DNA of 64,000 bases, taken from contig CM030935.1 in the NCBI GenBank assembly GCA_018136815.1, forward strand, positions 1,732,204 to 1,796,203. Direction: 5' to 3'. Shown one piece after another: positions 10,287 through 21,329 of the stretch (position 1 is the first letter of the stretch; every line of letters begins with the position of its first letter). Origin of the DNA: Isochrysis galbana. Lineage: Eukaryota; Haptophyta; Isochrysidales; Isochrysidaceae. The position numbers and the translations under genes are program-made. The notes beneath the pieces were generated by a model. It saw nothing but the letters and a program-made list of their open reading frames with translations, searched no databases and had not been told where the DNA came from.

Positions 10287-11096
10287 ATGGCGCCGAGGCC
10301 GGTGAGGGCAGCCCGGCGGCACATGCCAACCGCGAGCCAAGGCGCCGGCCGAGCGTCGCAAGGGTGGCGGGGTGGGGATGATGGGGCCCCAGCAGCGCGC
10401 GCACAACGCCCCCTCACTCGCCACGTTCCGCAGGAGAGAGAAGCGCGCAACAGCCGCTTCGACTGGACAGTCGAGCGCAAAGTTGCGCTGCTGAAGCAAG
10501 TGCTGGAGGCAGGCGACGAGGCGTTCAAGACGTTCAAGGACGGCAGCACGGCGGCGAAAAACGGACACACCCAGAAGCGGGTGTGGACGAACGAGGAGAA
10601 CGGCATCTTGCCCATGGTGATGCGCGACGACTCCATGCAGGGCGCCTCGTTGCCATCGTACGCCTCTGTGATCGCCTCGCTGAAAGGTTGGGTTCAGGTG
10701 TGCCCTGCGATTGCGGCGACCTGCTTGCACGCGTGGCTTCACCACAAGCCTAGCCTGGGCCTTCAGGCGTGGTCTCATCCCAACAGGCAAATTCACTGCC
10801 CCCCCCCACTTGCCTGCCTGCGGATGCAGGCAGGCGCGCATCTCTTCACCGCTGGGAAGGAGCAAGCGGAGCCGATCGAGGTGGACGACCCCGAGGACAC
10901 CTCGGAGACCAAGTCGGAGCGCCCTCTGTCGGAGTACGAGACGTTGATCGTTGAGGTGAGCGAGCTCCTCAAGTCGGCGTCCCAAAACTCTGCCAAGCGC
11001 AAGGCAGAGAGAGAAGCGGATCGTTCTGCGAATGCGGCACAGAACGAGGCCCAAGGCGCATTCAAGCAGTCTCTCATTTGTGAGGTCTTGTGCTGA
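10287..11096 (+). CDS. Harbinger-associated Myb/SANT-like protein
   Basis: The first in-frame ATG gives 269 aa. The core is a charged helical stretch, SRFDWTVERKVALLKQVLE, typical of the Myb/SANT-like partner proteins of PIF/Harbinger transposons, which help the transposase bind and enter the nucleus. The C-terminal part is acidic then basic (SQNSAKRKAEREADRSANAA) and suits a coiled-coil. The middle, about 10690-10850, reads poorly as protein and may contain an intron. The same may be true before the acceptor-like GTTCCGCAG at about 10430. Activity is doubtful because the neighbouring transposase is broken. Confidence 0.45.
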   Translation: MAPRPVRAARRHMPTASQGAGRASQGWRGGDDGAPAARAQRPLTRHVPQEREARNSRFDWTVERKVALLKQVLEAGDEAFKTFKDGSTAAKNGHTQKRVWTNEENGILPMVMRDDSMQGASLPSYASVIASLKGWVQVCPAIAATCLHAWLHHKPSLGLQAWSHPNRQIHCPPPLACLRMQAGAHLFTAGKEQAEPIEVDDPEDTSETKSERPLSEYETLIVEVSELLKSASQNSAKRKAEREADRSANAAQNEAQGAFKQSLICEVLC

Positions 11097-11144
11097 GCAA
11101 TTGGTGAGTCAATGTCCATGTGCGCTTTGTTGGTGGTGTTGGAG

Positions 11145-11520
11145 TTGTGCCCATAAGGGCCACCCGGTCTCGGGCCGCGCCGCCGAGGCAGCGCGGCCGT
11201 CGCCAGGGTGAGAGAGGCCTCTGCCATAAGGCATGCCTGATGGGTGTCTGTCTCTCTTGGGCTGGTGTTGGTGTGATGCTTGTTCCAGCCTGTGGCCCAC
11301 CATGGGGTGGGCCAGCATGGCTGTCTTCCTTGTTGTGGCCGGGGCCACGGGCCGTGCGGCGCGACCTGAGTCACGCTCACCTGCTCGGCCTCTGCTGGCG
11401 GACGCGGTCGCTTCGCCAGCGACAGCTCCATGGGTACTGGGGGGGCTCCCGCGGCGGGGGACCCGAAGGAGAGGTGGGGAGCGGCGGCGCGCTCCATGGC
11501 GACCAACTATAAAGTTAGTT
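11145..11520 (+). mobile_element. Family-A-like multi-hairpin insertion inside the transposon
   Basis: The stretch is a string of stem-loops, for example TGGCCCACC/GGTGGGCCA at about 11288-11311 and GGGCCGCGC/GCGCGGCC near 11175-11205. It ends in AACTATAAAGTTAGTT at 11505-11520, a variant of the A-family terminal hairpin. The minus-strand transposase frame stops exactly at this end. Confidence 0.5.
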
Positions 11521-12539
11521 CGCGGTAGATCCTGTAAAGGTAGGCCGATTGTGGATACGCCGAGTCGCCGAACAAGCAGTACGTTTGGCCAGCACCGCAG
11601 CACAGACGCATTATGTGCAACAACCCCGACTGCCGGCACAAAAAGGAGTCGTGTCGTGAGCCGTGCACAGGGCCGAAAGGCCAAGGCTGTATGCCATTAG
11701 GGAAGACTAGACCCTGAATCTTCACCCCATGACACCTCTTGTGGCCTGAATAATAGAATTGTTGACCACGCACAGGCCGTGCGGTCTCCCACAGCTTGCC
11801 ATCAACAAACCCCACGAGGTTCGGCACTGGGACCCCCACGGAAAGAAACGCAGAGGCAAAAAGTGAAAACAAGGGGGCAAACGATGAAAAACTCCGCGAG
11901 TCCACCAGGTGGGGGAACTTATTGTGAATGTGGGTCACTACGGTCGTGTGCGCCTCCGAGATGGCCGCCTCGCTTCGCCCGCACTCCCAAGACAACGTAG
12001 TCGCACTCCCTGCACAGAAGTGTACGGCGAGGTTGGGATGAGGAGAGGGAGAGAGAGTGTGTAAACAGGTGACGTGATGCACACACCTGCGGTCCTGAAG
12101 CGCCGCAGGGTTATGAGAGCGGCCTCTTCTCCGCTGAAGACATGCCTCCGCGAAGCCGAAAGCCAGGCGGGAGCTGCAGTGCTTCGATGAATCGCGGCAG
12201 ATCGGCCAGCCGGATACCGAAGCGCGCGTAAATGTCACGCATCAGTACCTCGTCGCTGCCGCCCGCGGCCGCTGACTCTCGCGCCAGCCGAGCGAGCGAC
12301 AGCCGCTCTGGCCCAATGCGCGAGCGCGTGACGCGCACCAACGGCTCTGCGGCAAAGACGAGGAGCGCTGCCTCGATCGCACGCGGTCGCGCCGTGGCGC
12401 GCAGTCCCGAGCCGTCCAATCCCCTCTGCCTGCGCCGTCTCCACCTCGCAATGCACACCTGCAGGGCTAGGGCGAGGCGAGCATCCTCCACCTCTTGCAC
12501 TGTGAAGGGGCGCGTGGGCATCTCGCGGGAGGGGCCCAA
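11507..12539 (-). pseudogene. PIF/Harbinger (DDE_Tnp_4) transposase, truncated and frameshifted
   Basis: The N-terminal part starts at the ATG at 12539 and runs to ...PPGFRLRGGM. A one-base frame break near 12138 is followed by SGEEAALITLRRFRTA. A GT-AG intron at 12010-12086 leads to SATTLSWECGRSEAAISEAH and the DDE core: GFVDGK (first Asp), HGSRHDS (second Asp) and LFGDSAYP. The frame ends within the following YRIYREL segment where a hairpin-rich insertion begins. The C-terminus with the expected catalytic Glu is therefore absent. It would be inactive as encoded. Confidence 0.75.
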
Positions 12540-12739
12540 CAGTGCGCGCGCTCTCTTTCAACTACTTGTTGGAACCAAAGAAGCGATTTTACATTTTGTG
12601 GAGCAGTTGCAAGAGCCCTCCGCAGAACTATTTCAAGCCCGTTCTTTCAACCTTCCTAAAACCCCTCAAAAGACCTCTAGTACGTCCGGTGCCCATGGCG
12701 GGTGGTCTCTCTTTACGAGTAGAAGGAATGTCCCATCCG

Positions 12740-13260
12740 TTGCGGATCCCGGGGCGGGGGGGGGGGGGGGGGCGGGGGGGGGGGTCCGCCGCCGCCGCCC
12801 TCCCAGCCCCCCCCCCCCCCCCCTCCCCCACTCGCCCCCCCCCCTTCCCCCCCCCCCCTTCCCTCTTTCCTTGCCCCTCTGTCTCCCTTCCCGCCTCCCC
12901 TCCCCCCCCCCTCCCCCTCCCCTCCCCCCTTCCCCCCCCCTTCCCCCACGCCCCCACGCCTGCTGTCCCCTCTCCGCGCCCGCCCCTCCCCCCCCCCCCC
13001 CTCCCCCCCCCGCCCGCTGCCGAGAATTCTCGACTTCTCCCACTCTCTCTCTCCCCCCCCCCCCGCGCGCCCGCATCTCCGCGAAGCTGGGGGAAAGTTC
13101 TCGCCCTCGCATCACGAGATGCTCGACCAAGCTTCTCGAGCTCCCTTCTCCCCCCCCTTCTCGCCGCGCCGCAAGCCCCCCCGCCCCCCTCCTCCGGCTT
13201 CCCCCCCCTCTGCCCGTCCCCTCCCTCTCCACCCTCGTCTCCTCCCTACTCGCCGCCGCT
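12740..13260 (+). promoter_or_regulatory. C-rich leader upstream of the homeobox gene
   Basis: About 500 bp of C-runs broken by T, with G-runs only at its far end, lead to the homeobox ATG on the coding strand. Similar pyrimidine-rich leaders precede several other genes. A promoter or 5'-UTR role is inferred from position only. Confidence 0.35.
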
Positions 13261-13265
13261 CGCCC

Positions 13266-15646
13266 ATGGGCACGTCTGCGGTGGAGAAGAAGGCGGAGGA
13301 CGACAGCGCTGGCAAAGCGCTCCGCTGGCAGATCGGCTCCTCCGCCCTGCAAGTGCTGGAGCATGTCTACTCGATGGACCCCTTCCCAGGCGAGCAAACA
13401 ACCAGTCCACAGCCAGGCTGCTAGAGGGCTAGCCCGCACGCCGGCGGCGGGAGTGTTGCAGGATGCGATCAGACCGTTTGCCTGCGCCTCGCTTGCGCGC
13501 CGCCTCCCAGAGCTCCGCGTCTACTCCTCTCCCTGTCTGCATACTGATGCCCTGCACGTGCTCCGAGCGGAGTCTGAATTCCTTGTGCTCTGCGACTCGC
13601 AGGACTCGAGACACGTCGAGATTTGGCTAGGCAGCTGAACGTGTCTCCACGCCAGGTGCAAGTGTGGTTTCAAAACAAGCGGCAGCGTGAGCGTAAGATC
13701 TCACGAGCTCTCGGTCTTTTCTCTACCCCAGGGCTGCCGGACACACCGGCAGCGACGGCGGCCAAGGTGGCAGCTGAGCTACGTGCCTCATGCTCCGCTA
13801 CTGAAGACTCTTCCGACACGGCTATCGACAGCGGCGGATCTGCAACGATGTGCAGCGCAAAGGACACAATCGACGTCGCCGGAAACAACCCTCAGCTCAG
13901 CACCAAAGTTGAGGGTGCCGGCTCCACATTGAGCAGCTTTTTGCAGTCCTCACTGCCCTTGACCCGGGCAGTGTCTTGCCCAGGCACCAACGGCAATATC
14001 AGTTTAGAAGGCAAAGCGGAAGAACCGCCCACGAGCTTAGACGACACGCAGATTCCGCTTGGTCTGACGAACAACACATCGGAGGCTAACGGCCCGAGCA
14101 AGGACGAAGGCAAGAAGCTCTTCTTTGGAAGGACCAACAGCTTGGGCACGTCCCCAACCTGTGTTCCAGGCAGCGGCAAAGCCGCGGGTGCTAGCTCCAA
14201 GACAAAGCGCCAGGGCCATTCTTTCAACAAGGAGTCCATGAGCTCGACCTCATGGCTAACTGGCTTGCAAGATGCCTTCCCAGAGCAGGCAAAACAGGCT
14301 GAGATTCACTGCCGTGCGGCAGTGGCGGCTGCGCGTGCGGCTATGGATGGCAATACCTCCTCCCTCAACAATGCTTCCTTGGCCTTAATGGCGAACATGG
14401 GGCTTCGCCTGCCCGTTCTTCAGTCGCTTATGCCTCCACTATCGAAAGATGCCGATGATTCTATGCACGGTGAGACTGCCATGAACGCCCGCTCAGGCTC
14501 TTTGGATATCTCGGTGGATGACTTGCCAGATGACATTGGACGACAACTTGAAGCCGAGCTGCTCGAGCAGGGCTCCAACGCTGTTCCAGAACTCCAGGAG
14601 ACCATGCTTACTGCTGACGTGCTCCTAGAGCGCCATGACTCGCCCTTCCTCGGATCGGATTCTCCGAGCCAAGCTCGCCGAATGCTCGGTGGACGGCCTT
14701 GGATGCCACAGATGTCCGCAATCAAGAAACGAGCTGTGCCTCGTGATATGAGCACTCGACCCGAATCCAGGCCGTCAGGTATTCCTCTGCTTCACTCGGG
14801 CGTCTCCGGTCTCCTCGACGATATGAGTATCGACCATTCGTCTTCTGGGGATGGCATTGCGGAAGATCACATGTGGTTCCACCCTGGGGATGGCCAAATG
14901 ACGGATGCCGAGGCAAGCAAACAGGCTGCTGCCGATGAGTATGTTCAGGTCATCACCTCGGCAGCTGCCCCGTTCCCGATCGTCTTCGCGTCTGCGGCGT
15001 GGATGACTCTCTGTGAATTTGATTCGCAAAATGAAGTCATCGGGCAGACACTTGACCTCATCGAGGGGCCGCTCACCCTGCGCGAAAAATCAGAACGCCT
15101 GATGGCATCCATTAGGACGGGCCAGCCATGCAGCCTGAACATCACGCATCACACGCGCTCTGGCAAGCCTTTCTCACACGATGTGCGACTCGAACCACTG
15201 CGCGATTCACAAGGCAAGCTACACTGCTTTCAAGCAACATCAAGCAACATCATTATGCTTGATGCCGAGGGTGTGCGCGTCGCTTCCGAGGAAATCGCGA
15301 GAGCAAATGCTAAGGCTGCCGCAACCAACACCTCTGCTCGGACCGCCCATGGTGACGACGGGTCCATGAGCCGCAACAACTCCGAGCTGCACATACACGA
15401 TATGCTCGACCTCTTCAACGAAGCTGGCCAAAAAGGTGAGTCTTGTTGTGTTCGCCTCGACTTGTCTCCTTGTGGTCGTCGTATGCAAGTGGCACTCGCT
15501 CATATCGTACTTGCACCCGTGCATTAGGTTGGTCGCTTCGCACCACTTCCTTAGGAGGAGGCACCAATCTTCAGGATCGCAATAGTTGCGCCGACATGCT
15601 TGAGGACGACTCAGCGGTTGTTGACGCGTTTTTGGACTTGGCTTGA
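13266..15646 (+). CDS. Homeodomain protein with C-terminal LOV-like PAS domain
   Basis: The model is join(13266..13389, 13603..15435, 15528..15646), 691 aa. The homeodomain spans about residues 18-77; helix 3 reads QVQVWFQNKRQRERK. It is split at residue 42 by a GC-AG intron of 213 nt (CAG|GCGAGC donor); joining there restores LETRRDLARQLNVSPR. The second intron is GT-AG, 92 nt. A long Ser/Thr-rich linker follows. At about 485-595 lies a PAS domain close to LOV domains (PIVFASAAWMTLCEF, EVIGQTLDLIEGP). The segment corresponding to the flavin-binding NCRFLQ has no Cys, so blue-light photochemistry is unlikely. It is probably a DNA-binding regulator sensing a ligand, redox state or partner; that role is inference. 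Confidence 0.85.
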
Positions 15647-16439
15647 TTTTGCGAGATCACCATACGTAAGGATTGTCATTCTTTAGCTGACCTATTTCAG
15701 AGTCGCCACATCTCAGCTACCCTTCCGCTCACCAACCTTGCCTCAGCGCCACCGAGGGCACACTGTTCGCATTCTGCATACACTTTTGACGCCCATTCTG
15801 GGCATCTCCCATTACCACCGTGATTTTCCTGACTAGAGATGAGCACATCGACGACCACAAGCCCTAGCATGCACACGCATGCATGCATTTGTGCAATGAG
15901 GCCAGGATTTGTGCAATGAGGCCATGGCATGCACACATGCGACCATCCATGTACGTGGGGGGGGGCGATACGTACATGCAGGGCTGGTTGGCACGCATGC
16001 GAGCCAAATCAGGCAGCTGTGGGCGCACCATGGAGTGCACCCATACTGCGCTACGCAAGAACTTTACTCTTATGACTTCTTTTGTGGTGAGGTGGTCTTC
16101 CGTGTCGGCAGTATGCCGTTGCCTTGTCCTCACTGAGTTTGCTGCGGCAACAACAGCCTCCTATGCAGTGTGCGAGGAGGGGGCTACGTTGCCGAGAGTA
16201 TACGCAAAATGTGATGCTGCACGAGCGATGTGCAAACGTCGAGATCTGGATTGCTTGTGTGAGATGTGATTTGAGCCTTCTCCGTGAAATTCAGCGTCAC
16301 GAATCCTCATTGTGGTCCTTTTTTTTGGGCTATCAGTGCGGAGAAGAGAAGCATATCTGAGGTTGAAAAAAAAACATTCTAATATTCTTACCGCACTCGC
16401 GGCGAATGGAACCACTACCTACTACACATAGTACGTAGC
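15647..16439. other. Intergenic region without recognisable gene
   Basis: A duplicated GTGCAATGAGGCCA pair lies at about 15891-15923, with a poly-G tract at 15957. Possible frames on both strands are short and compositionally unlike neighbouring exons. Confidence 0.4.
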
Positions 16440-16560
16440 ATACTTTCTACACCCCCACTCCCCGGCCCTTCTCCCCCCGCCATCAGGCGGCTCCCCCCGT
16501 GCACTACCAGGGGGATAGGGGTGAAGGGCTTAGATATGGTGCGGTGGCCCGCGCCACCCA
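16440..16560 (+). mobile_element. Family A element, 5' part fused to a LINE
   Basis: It matches the 5' module of the long A copies (CTTTCTACACCCC..., CCCCCCGTGCACTAC, GGGCTTAGATATGG), then switches at about 16555-16565 into LINE coding sequence without the A middle or terminal hairpin. Confidence 0.65.
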
Positions 16561-16561
16561 C

Positions 16562-17427
16562 CTTACCGGAGCCCTCCAACGAGCGAGTCGCAAGCGTAAG
16601 CGCCTCACGGGTCCGGCCAAATGGGAGGAGAAACTCCAGATACCAACAAACACGTGGGCACACCTAGCGAAATTATACACGTCCCCAATAGCCAATAGTG
16701 ACAGCGCGAGACACGCACCTGCACTTCAAACACATAGACTCACAGACGAGTGGGCACTTACAACCGCTTCCCGGACAGAGCAAACACATGCCGCATATGT
16801 AGGGAGGCGAACGAATCCTTGACGCATCTAGGGGAATGCCCCGGGATAACCAGGATATAAGAATAATAGAAAGATACGCTGCCTTGTGTAAAGCTCTATT
16901 ATTCGCATACGAAACCGACTCGGCGAGAACAGCCCAAGCGGGCATGGGAAGACAGCCCAAGAAAAGAATAGACATGGGCGACTTGAGACCCGTATTTCAC
17001 ATAAGCGACAAGAGTGGGCTAAAAACCAGCGAGGAGCTAGTGGAACTAGCCACCAAGTTGAAGATCGCACACGCTGTCGCAGAGGCCAAGGAACAAAGCG
17101 ACGGAAACTAACAAGCCACGGACTCAACGAACAAGAGAGGACACCACTAGAGGCAATGCGATCTAGACGGGACCCAACCACCAAACCATGGCCGAGTGGA
17201 CACGACCAACGAGAGCAAGAGACCAAACAAAAGGCCTGCCGGGAACCCACACTCCAAACCAGGCCCTCAAGTAGTGCACCGAGGCCGGACCCCGGAAACC
17301 AAAGAAAAAGGAATGAAGGGGGGCAGGGGAAGAGGTGGAGGAAGGGAAGATACGGGCGGTGGAAGTAGAGATGGATAGTCCTGTAGCCAATAGGTGTGTA
17401 GCCCTAAATCTTCAGATGTTTTTTTTA
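16562..17427 (+). mobile_element. Non-LTR retrotransposon (family L) 3' fragment
   Basis: Decayed coding sequence equals the C-terminus of the copy at 29.5 kb: WEEKLQIP.NTWAHLA, a zinc knuckle CRICREANESLTHLGEC (CX2CX8HX3C), then ERYAALCKALLFAYETDS and MGRQPKKRI. A frame change separates the first two parts, and about 170 bp present in the other copy are missing after the knuckle. The 3' UTR ends in GTGTAGCCC, AATCTTCAGA and oligo-T at 17427. The knuckle type is usual at the C-terminus of LINE reverse transcriptases. Confidence 0.7.
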
Positions 17428-17435
17428 TCGAGCGG

Positions 17436-17575
17436 AGCGGGCAGCGCCCCCCCCCCGGCATCACTCGGACGCCTGGCTGCCGTCAGGCATGGCGGGATTC
17501 CGGGACTGAAAAGTTATGTCCAATTCCAATTAGCTAGTGGGATTGGCTAGCATATAACATTCATTACTTTTTTTG
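17436..17575 (-). repeat. Family G repeat, copy 1
   Basis: On the minus strand it runs from AATGTTATATGCTAGCCAA to CTCGATA and directly abuts the L-element oligo-T, so the LINE probably inserted here. It contains a stem-loop closed by GGACA/TGTCC-type arms in the better copies. Confidence 0.65.
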
Positions 17576-17876
17576 TTCATCCAAGGAGGCTATTTGCATG
17601 CACATCGCCGCGCGACTGGCTAGGTGCCATGCGCTTGAAGAGGCCCACCCTTGTAGGCATCGGGCGGACCTTTGCCCCACAAGTTGAGCTTACCATTTAT
17701 GAAGTGAAGTTGCTTGTTGAACACGTCGGCACCTGGAAAATCTGCTGGGTTCCCGCGCTGCCAACGTGGGATGGTCGTATACCAAACGAACGGCACGCTG
17801 AGCGCCTGGCGAGTCGGGCACAAGAGAGATATAGGTGATCCAGGCACGTGCTTATCTGTAAGTGCGATGGCTGCGA

Positions 17877-20325
17877 TTAAGCACAGAGCAACGGGAGCCC
17901 TTGTGAGTTTGTGGGTTGGCCCAGGGGGTACGGAGAGCGCACCGAATATACGTGAGGCATCGCTGGCGCCGTCACAATGTTCTGCGCAAGGAGCACGGGT
18001 ACTGAAGACCCGGGCGGCGTGGTTGCCATCAACTTGTGCGCCATCTCGCTAATGGCACTTGCGAGCATCTCGCCCGAGACGGGTTGTTCATTCCACGGCT
18101 GCTGGCCGTCACCATCGCTCCCTAATCCGTAGGCGAGGAAGACGCTGTCGGGCTTCAGCTTAGCTAGCTGTTGTTGACTGGCGTTTATCGGGCTGACCTG
18201 AGTTGCCCACGCCGCAGCCTCCTCCGCCGAGGAGAATGCCTGCCTATCGTATTCTTGCGGGATGAACGACGATGGGTCATTCGCCCGAATCTTGGTGACC
18301 CAAGGGACATCGGACTTATTGTAGCCCTGGCCAACGTAATAGTTACCTCGGCGCAACTGGGAGGCGTATGCTCGAGCTACGGCATTCAGTGCCTGCGTCG
18401 GGATGTAACCGTGGCCAAGGTTGTTGGGTACTTTGTACATGCCAGGCCATCCTCCCTTGGTGGGGTCGTTGACGACGTAGCTGAGCCAAGAGTCGGGCCG
18501 CTTGCCATCCTCGTCCAAAGGGCTGGGGACGAGGAGATCGACCCAAGGTGAATGAAGGATGATGCCCGCGGGAGCTGGTAGCTGGCTGGCTTGCTCGACG
18601 TAGGATGTGATGTTGAGAGCCGCCGCCAAGCACGCGTTCCCGCCTGCAGAATCGCCGCAGACGATGACGTTGTCGGCACCATAGTATAGTACGAGCATCC
18701 TACACGCATGGTCGTGCACCGGAATGGTGTATCAAAGAGCAAAAGTGCAGCCAAGCATCAGCGACCATGTACCATGAAGTCCAGGCAAACTCCGCGCGGC
18801 AAGGAGACGCGCAACAGACCTGTACAGCTTCGTCATCTCATCCAGCTGTGTTGGAAAAACGCTTGCGCCTGTGAACTTGTACTCTGGCATTATGACGACA
18901 CAGTTCGAGTGGTGCGCCAGAGGTAATGCCACTAGATACTGATATAATTGAGCACTAACACCCGCGAATCCACCGCCATGAATGTACAAGATCACCTTGG
19001 AGCCCACTTCACCTTGAGCCACACCGCCTGGCTGGCTCGGCGGCTTTGGCATGTTGCCGTCCAAATCGGATGCATGCTTTGGCCACGCCCACGTGCCAGC
19101 GTAGCGGCGGTAGAGTGACGAATGCTCGTCGGGACCAAACTGCGTTGGAGGGCCGGGAATTTCAGCTTGCCATGAGAGGACTATGGGACACAGGCCGCTG
19201 AAATTGACGTGGCGGCAGCCTGACGCACCACATCGTTTAGTGGGATAGTTTGGTAGTCAACAGAGTACTGCGTCTCCCATCTCACACAGCAGCAGGCCAT
19301 GCAGCAGGCCAAACAGGGAACGGCAGAGCCCAGGTCAGGAATCGCCTGAAAGCAGCGCATCGCATCATTCGTCGGGCCGAGAGGCACGCGGTAGCCCTTT
19401 GGCGCAAAGTCATCGGCCCCGTCCGTTGCAAAACCGAACACCTGATTGCGTCACAAAGGTGCGATGGGATCGGAGAGCGCTGTGCCCTGTCCGTGCGCGC
19501 TGGTGCGGGCTGATGCTCATGACGACAAGACTCTTTAAGGGGGGGCAAGGGGCGCCATGCACACACACTTGCCCGATATCTGTGAGCATTGATAGAGCCA
19601 GCCGCTGGGCCCAAAAGATGAGCGACATGCATCGGTGTGTCGGGTCGCAACAGACGCAACAGAAAGCGCATTGTTTAGGTGGGCAGCACGCGCCGAGCCC
19701 GAGGTAGGCGTACGGCTGCTGACAAAAACTGGCCCACGTCTGACCCGTCGGGCAGCATAGATTGTACATCGTACAGCAGGCCGCATTTCGACACGGGATG
19801 CAGCAAGGATATGGCGAACACATCAAAACATAACAATCCCATACTGTCGCCTGCACCGAGCCTCGGAGCGGTGGGCGATCTGCCCTTGGTGCGAAAAACA
19901 CATCTGAAAGCACAGATAGAGAGGAGAGGTGTAGCTGATAGGTAAAGACTTCGGGTACGGCCGAACGGCCGCTTCCTCCTCCTCCCCTCTGTCTCTATCC
20001 CAGTGTGGGTACCGTGCACACATGAAGGCAGCTGTGGCGCATCTCAAGCGGCGGGCACGCACGCAAAGGCCAGCAACTGACACGCATTGGGGCACGCCCG
20101 CACACGTCCGCAGCTGGCTCGCACGTCTCGCAAACAACAGGCCCTCTCGCCCCTTAGCACGCACCCACCTGCGGAGATCTCGTCCGCTGGGCCAAAAGAG
20201 GTCTGTGGTGGCCTCTCAGGGGTGAGCCTGCAACGAGACATGAGCTGCGGCTGCGGGCTGAGCCGTCGGCGGCGGATAAAGTCGGCAGAAGGTCGCTCGC
20301 ACAGGGGCGCGAGTGCCGTCGCCAT
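17877..20325 (-). CDS. Cys-rich N-terminal region fused to an HSL-type alpha/beta hydrolase
   Basis: The model is complement(join(17877..18699, 18820..19180, 19288..19441, 19569..19903, 20169..20325)), 609 aa; all phases agree and introns are 120, 107, 127 and 265 nt. Residues about 53-215 are rich in Cys (CCIPCRNAACC, CCPPKQCAFCCVCC, CLACCMACC), suggesting membrane association or metal/lipid binding. The C-terminal part is an alpha/beta hydrolase of the hormone-sensitive-lipase/carboxylesterase group: oxyanion motif HGGG at 283-286, nucleophile elbow GDSAGG with Ser at about 353, and a late MPHV His. The substrate is unknown. The exon 3-4 junction had several candidates; the one chosen gives normal splice sites and phase. 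If it is wrong, this region could be two genes, but no start codon is available for a separate hydrolase. Confidence 0.7.
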
Positions 20326-20751
20326 CCGTGGTCTCTCCCCGTCCCTTCCTCTCCTTTTTCCCGCCCTCCGCCTGCCCCCCCCCCCGGCCCCCGGCCCCCG
20401 GCTGCCGGGAGTCGAGTAGGGAAAGAACAAAACGTCAAGTGTGCTAGGGCGCCATCCCAAACAAGAGTCAAAAGTCAAGAGTCCGCCTACTTTACGCGCA
20501 ACCTAAAGAGGTTATAAAGGTTTGAAAATGAAGGTCATGTTCCGTCGAATACTCCTAAACTCCTAAAGTACAAATGGGACAGACTCGGTTGAGCCATTAA
20601 ATGTCCATGGTTAATTCATTAACTCTCTGTCCAGAGATACTTGCATTTGCATTTAAAAAAGCAACACTAACACTCAAATTCAAATTCTAAACATCAGTGC
20701 CAGTGCAGCGCTTCGCGCTTCACCTTCACCTTCCTCGTCATCCTTTCGAAC

Positions 20752-20868
20752 TATGTTTAAAAAAGATAGGGTCGTGGAGATAAAGCGCGTCGCTCCCCTC
20801 CTCCCTCCTCTCCTGCCGTCACCCCCACCGCCACCGCGCCGGCCGATCGGGCCATGACGCCATGACGC
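20752..20868 (+). repeat. Family D repeat, copy 1
   Basis: TTTAAAAAAGATAGGGTC..., then GCTCCCCTCCTCC and GGCCGATCGGGCCATG, match the start of the copy at 29040. Downstream to about 21330 the two remain only patchily similar (AATAGGGAAAG, GGGCCCCTACA). No gene was seen between 20326 and 21884. Confidence 0.55.
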
Positions 20869-21329
20869 CATGACCAGCAACGACGCGCCGCCGAAGCGGC
20901 CGCGAGCAGCCCCCAAGATCGACCCAGGTGCTCACGAGCCACGGCCCGTGCCGCCATCGGAGCGCCACGCGCCACACGCCATACCCATACCACCAAATCC
21001 ACATGGCACATGGCACATGGCCATGGCCACCATCACTGAGATGTGAGATGGCCATCACCATGGCCGCCATGGCCCCACAAGCCTCTCCACCTCTCTACCC
21101 CAAAGTGGGCCGATGCAGCAGCAAGACGCCTCCAATAGGGAAAGACGAAAGACTCCGGACAGGGCCACTGGGCCCCTACACAGCTACACAGCCGCGCCCA
21201 GCGGCCAGCGGGCGCGGTGCGCGACCGCAAATTCTTTACGGGTAGAGCGTGAGCGTGAGCGCGCGTGACTGAAGGGGGGAGAGGGGGTCGAATCGCACCA
21301 TTTCTTGGCGAATATTTTTGTGGTGGCAG

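Larger units (their letters stand above)
10095..12685. mobile_element. Decayed PIF/Harbinger-type DNA transposon
   Basis: A Myb-like gene (plus strand) and a DDE_Tnp_4 transposase (minus strand) converge, the two-gene content typical of Harbinger elements. Imperfect terminal inverted repeats bracket them. The left end at about 10115-10165 (GGGGTTTTTGC, then GGGGTTGAAACAACG) matches the reverse complement of about 12625-12680 (GAGGGGTTTTAGGAAGG, then TTGAAAGAACG). A family-A-like insertion at about 11145-11520 lies between the two genes. The target-site duplication was not resolved. Confidence 0.6.

Noticed and set aside
12232-13638. 468-aa plus-strand frame upstream of the homeobox
   Set aside because: It is Pro/Ser/Arg-rich and arises from the C-run tract; it also overlaps the transposase on the other strand.
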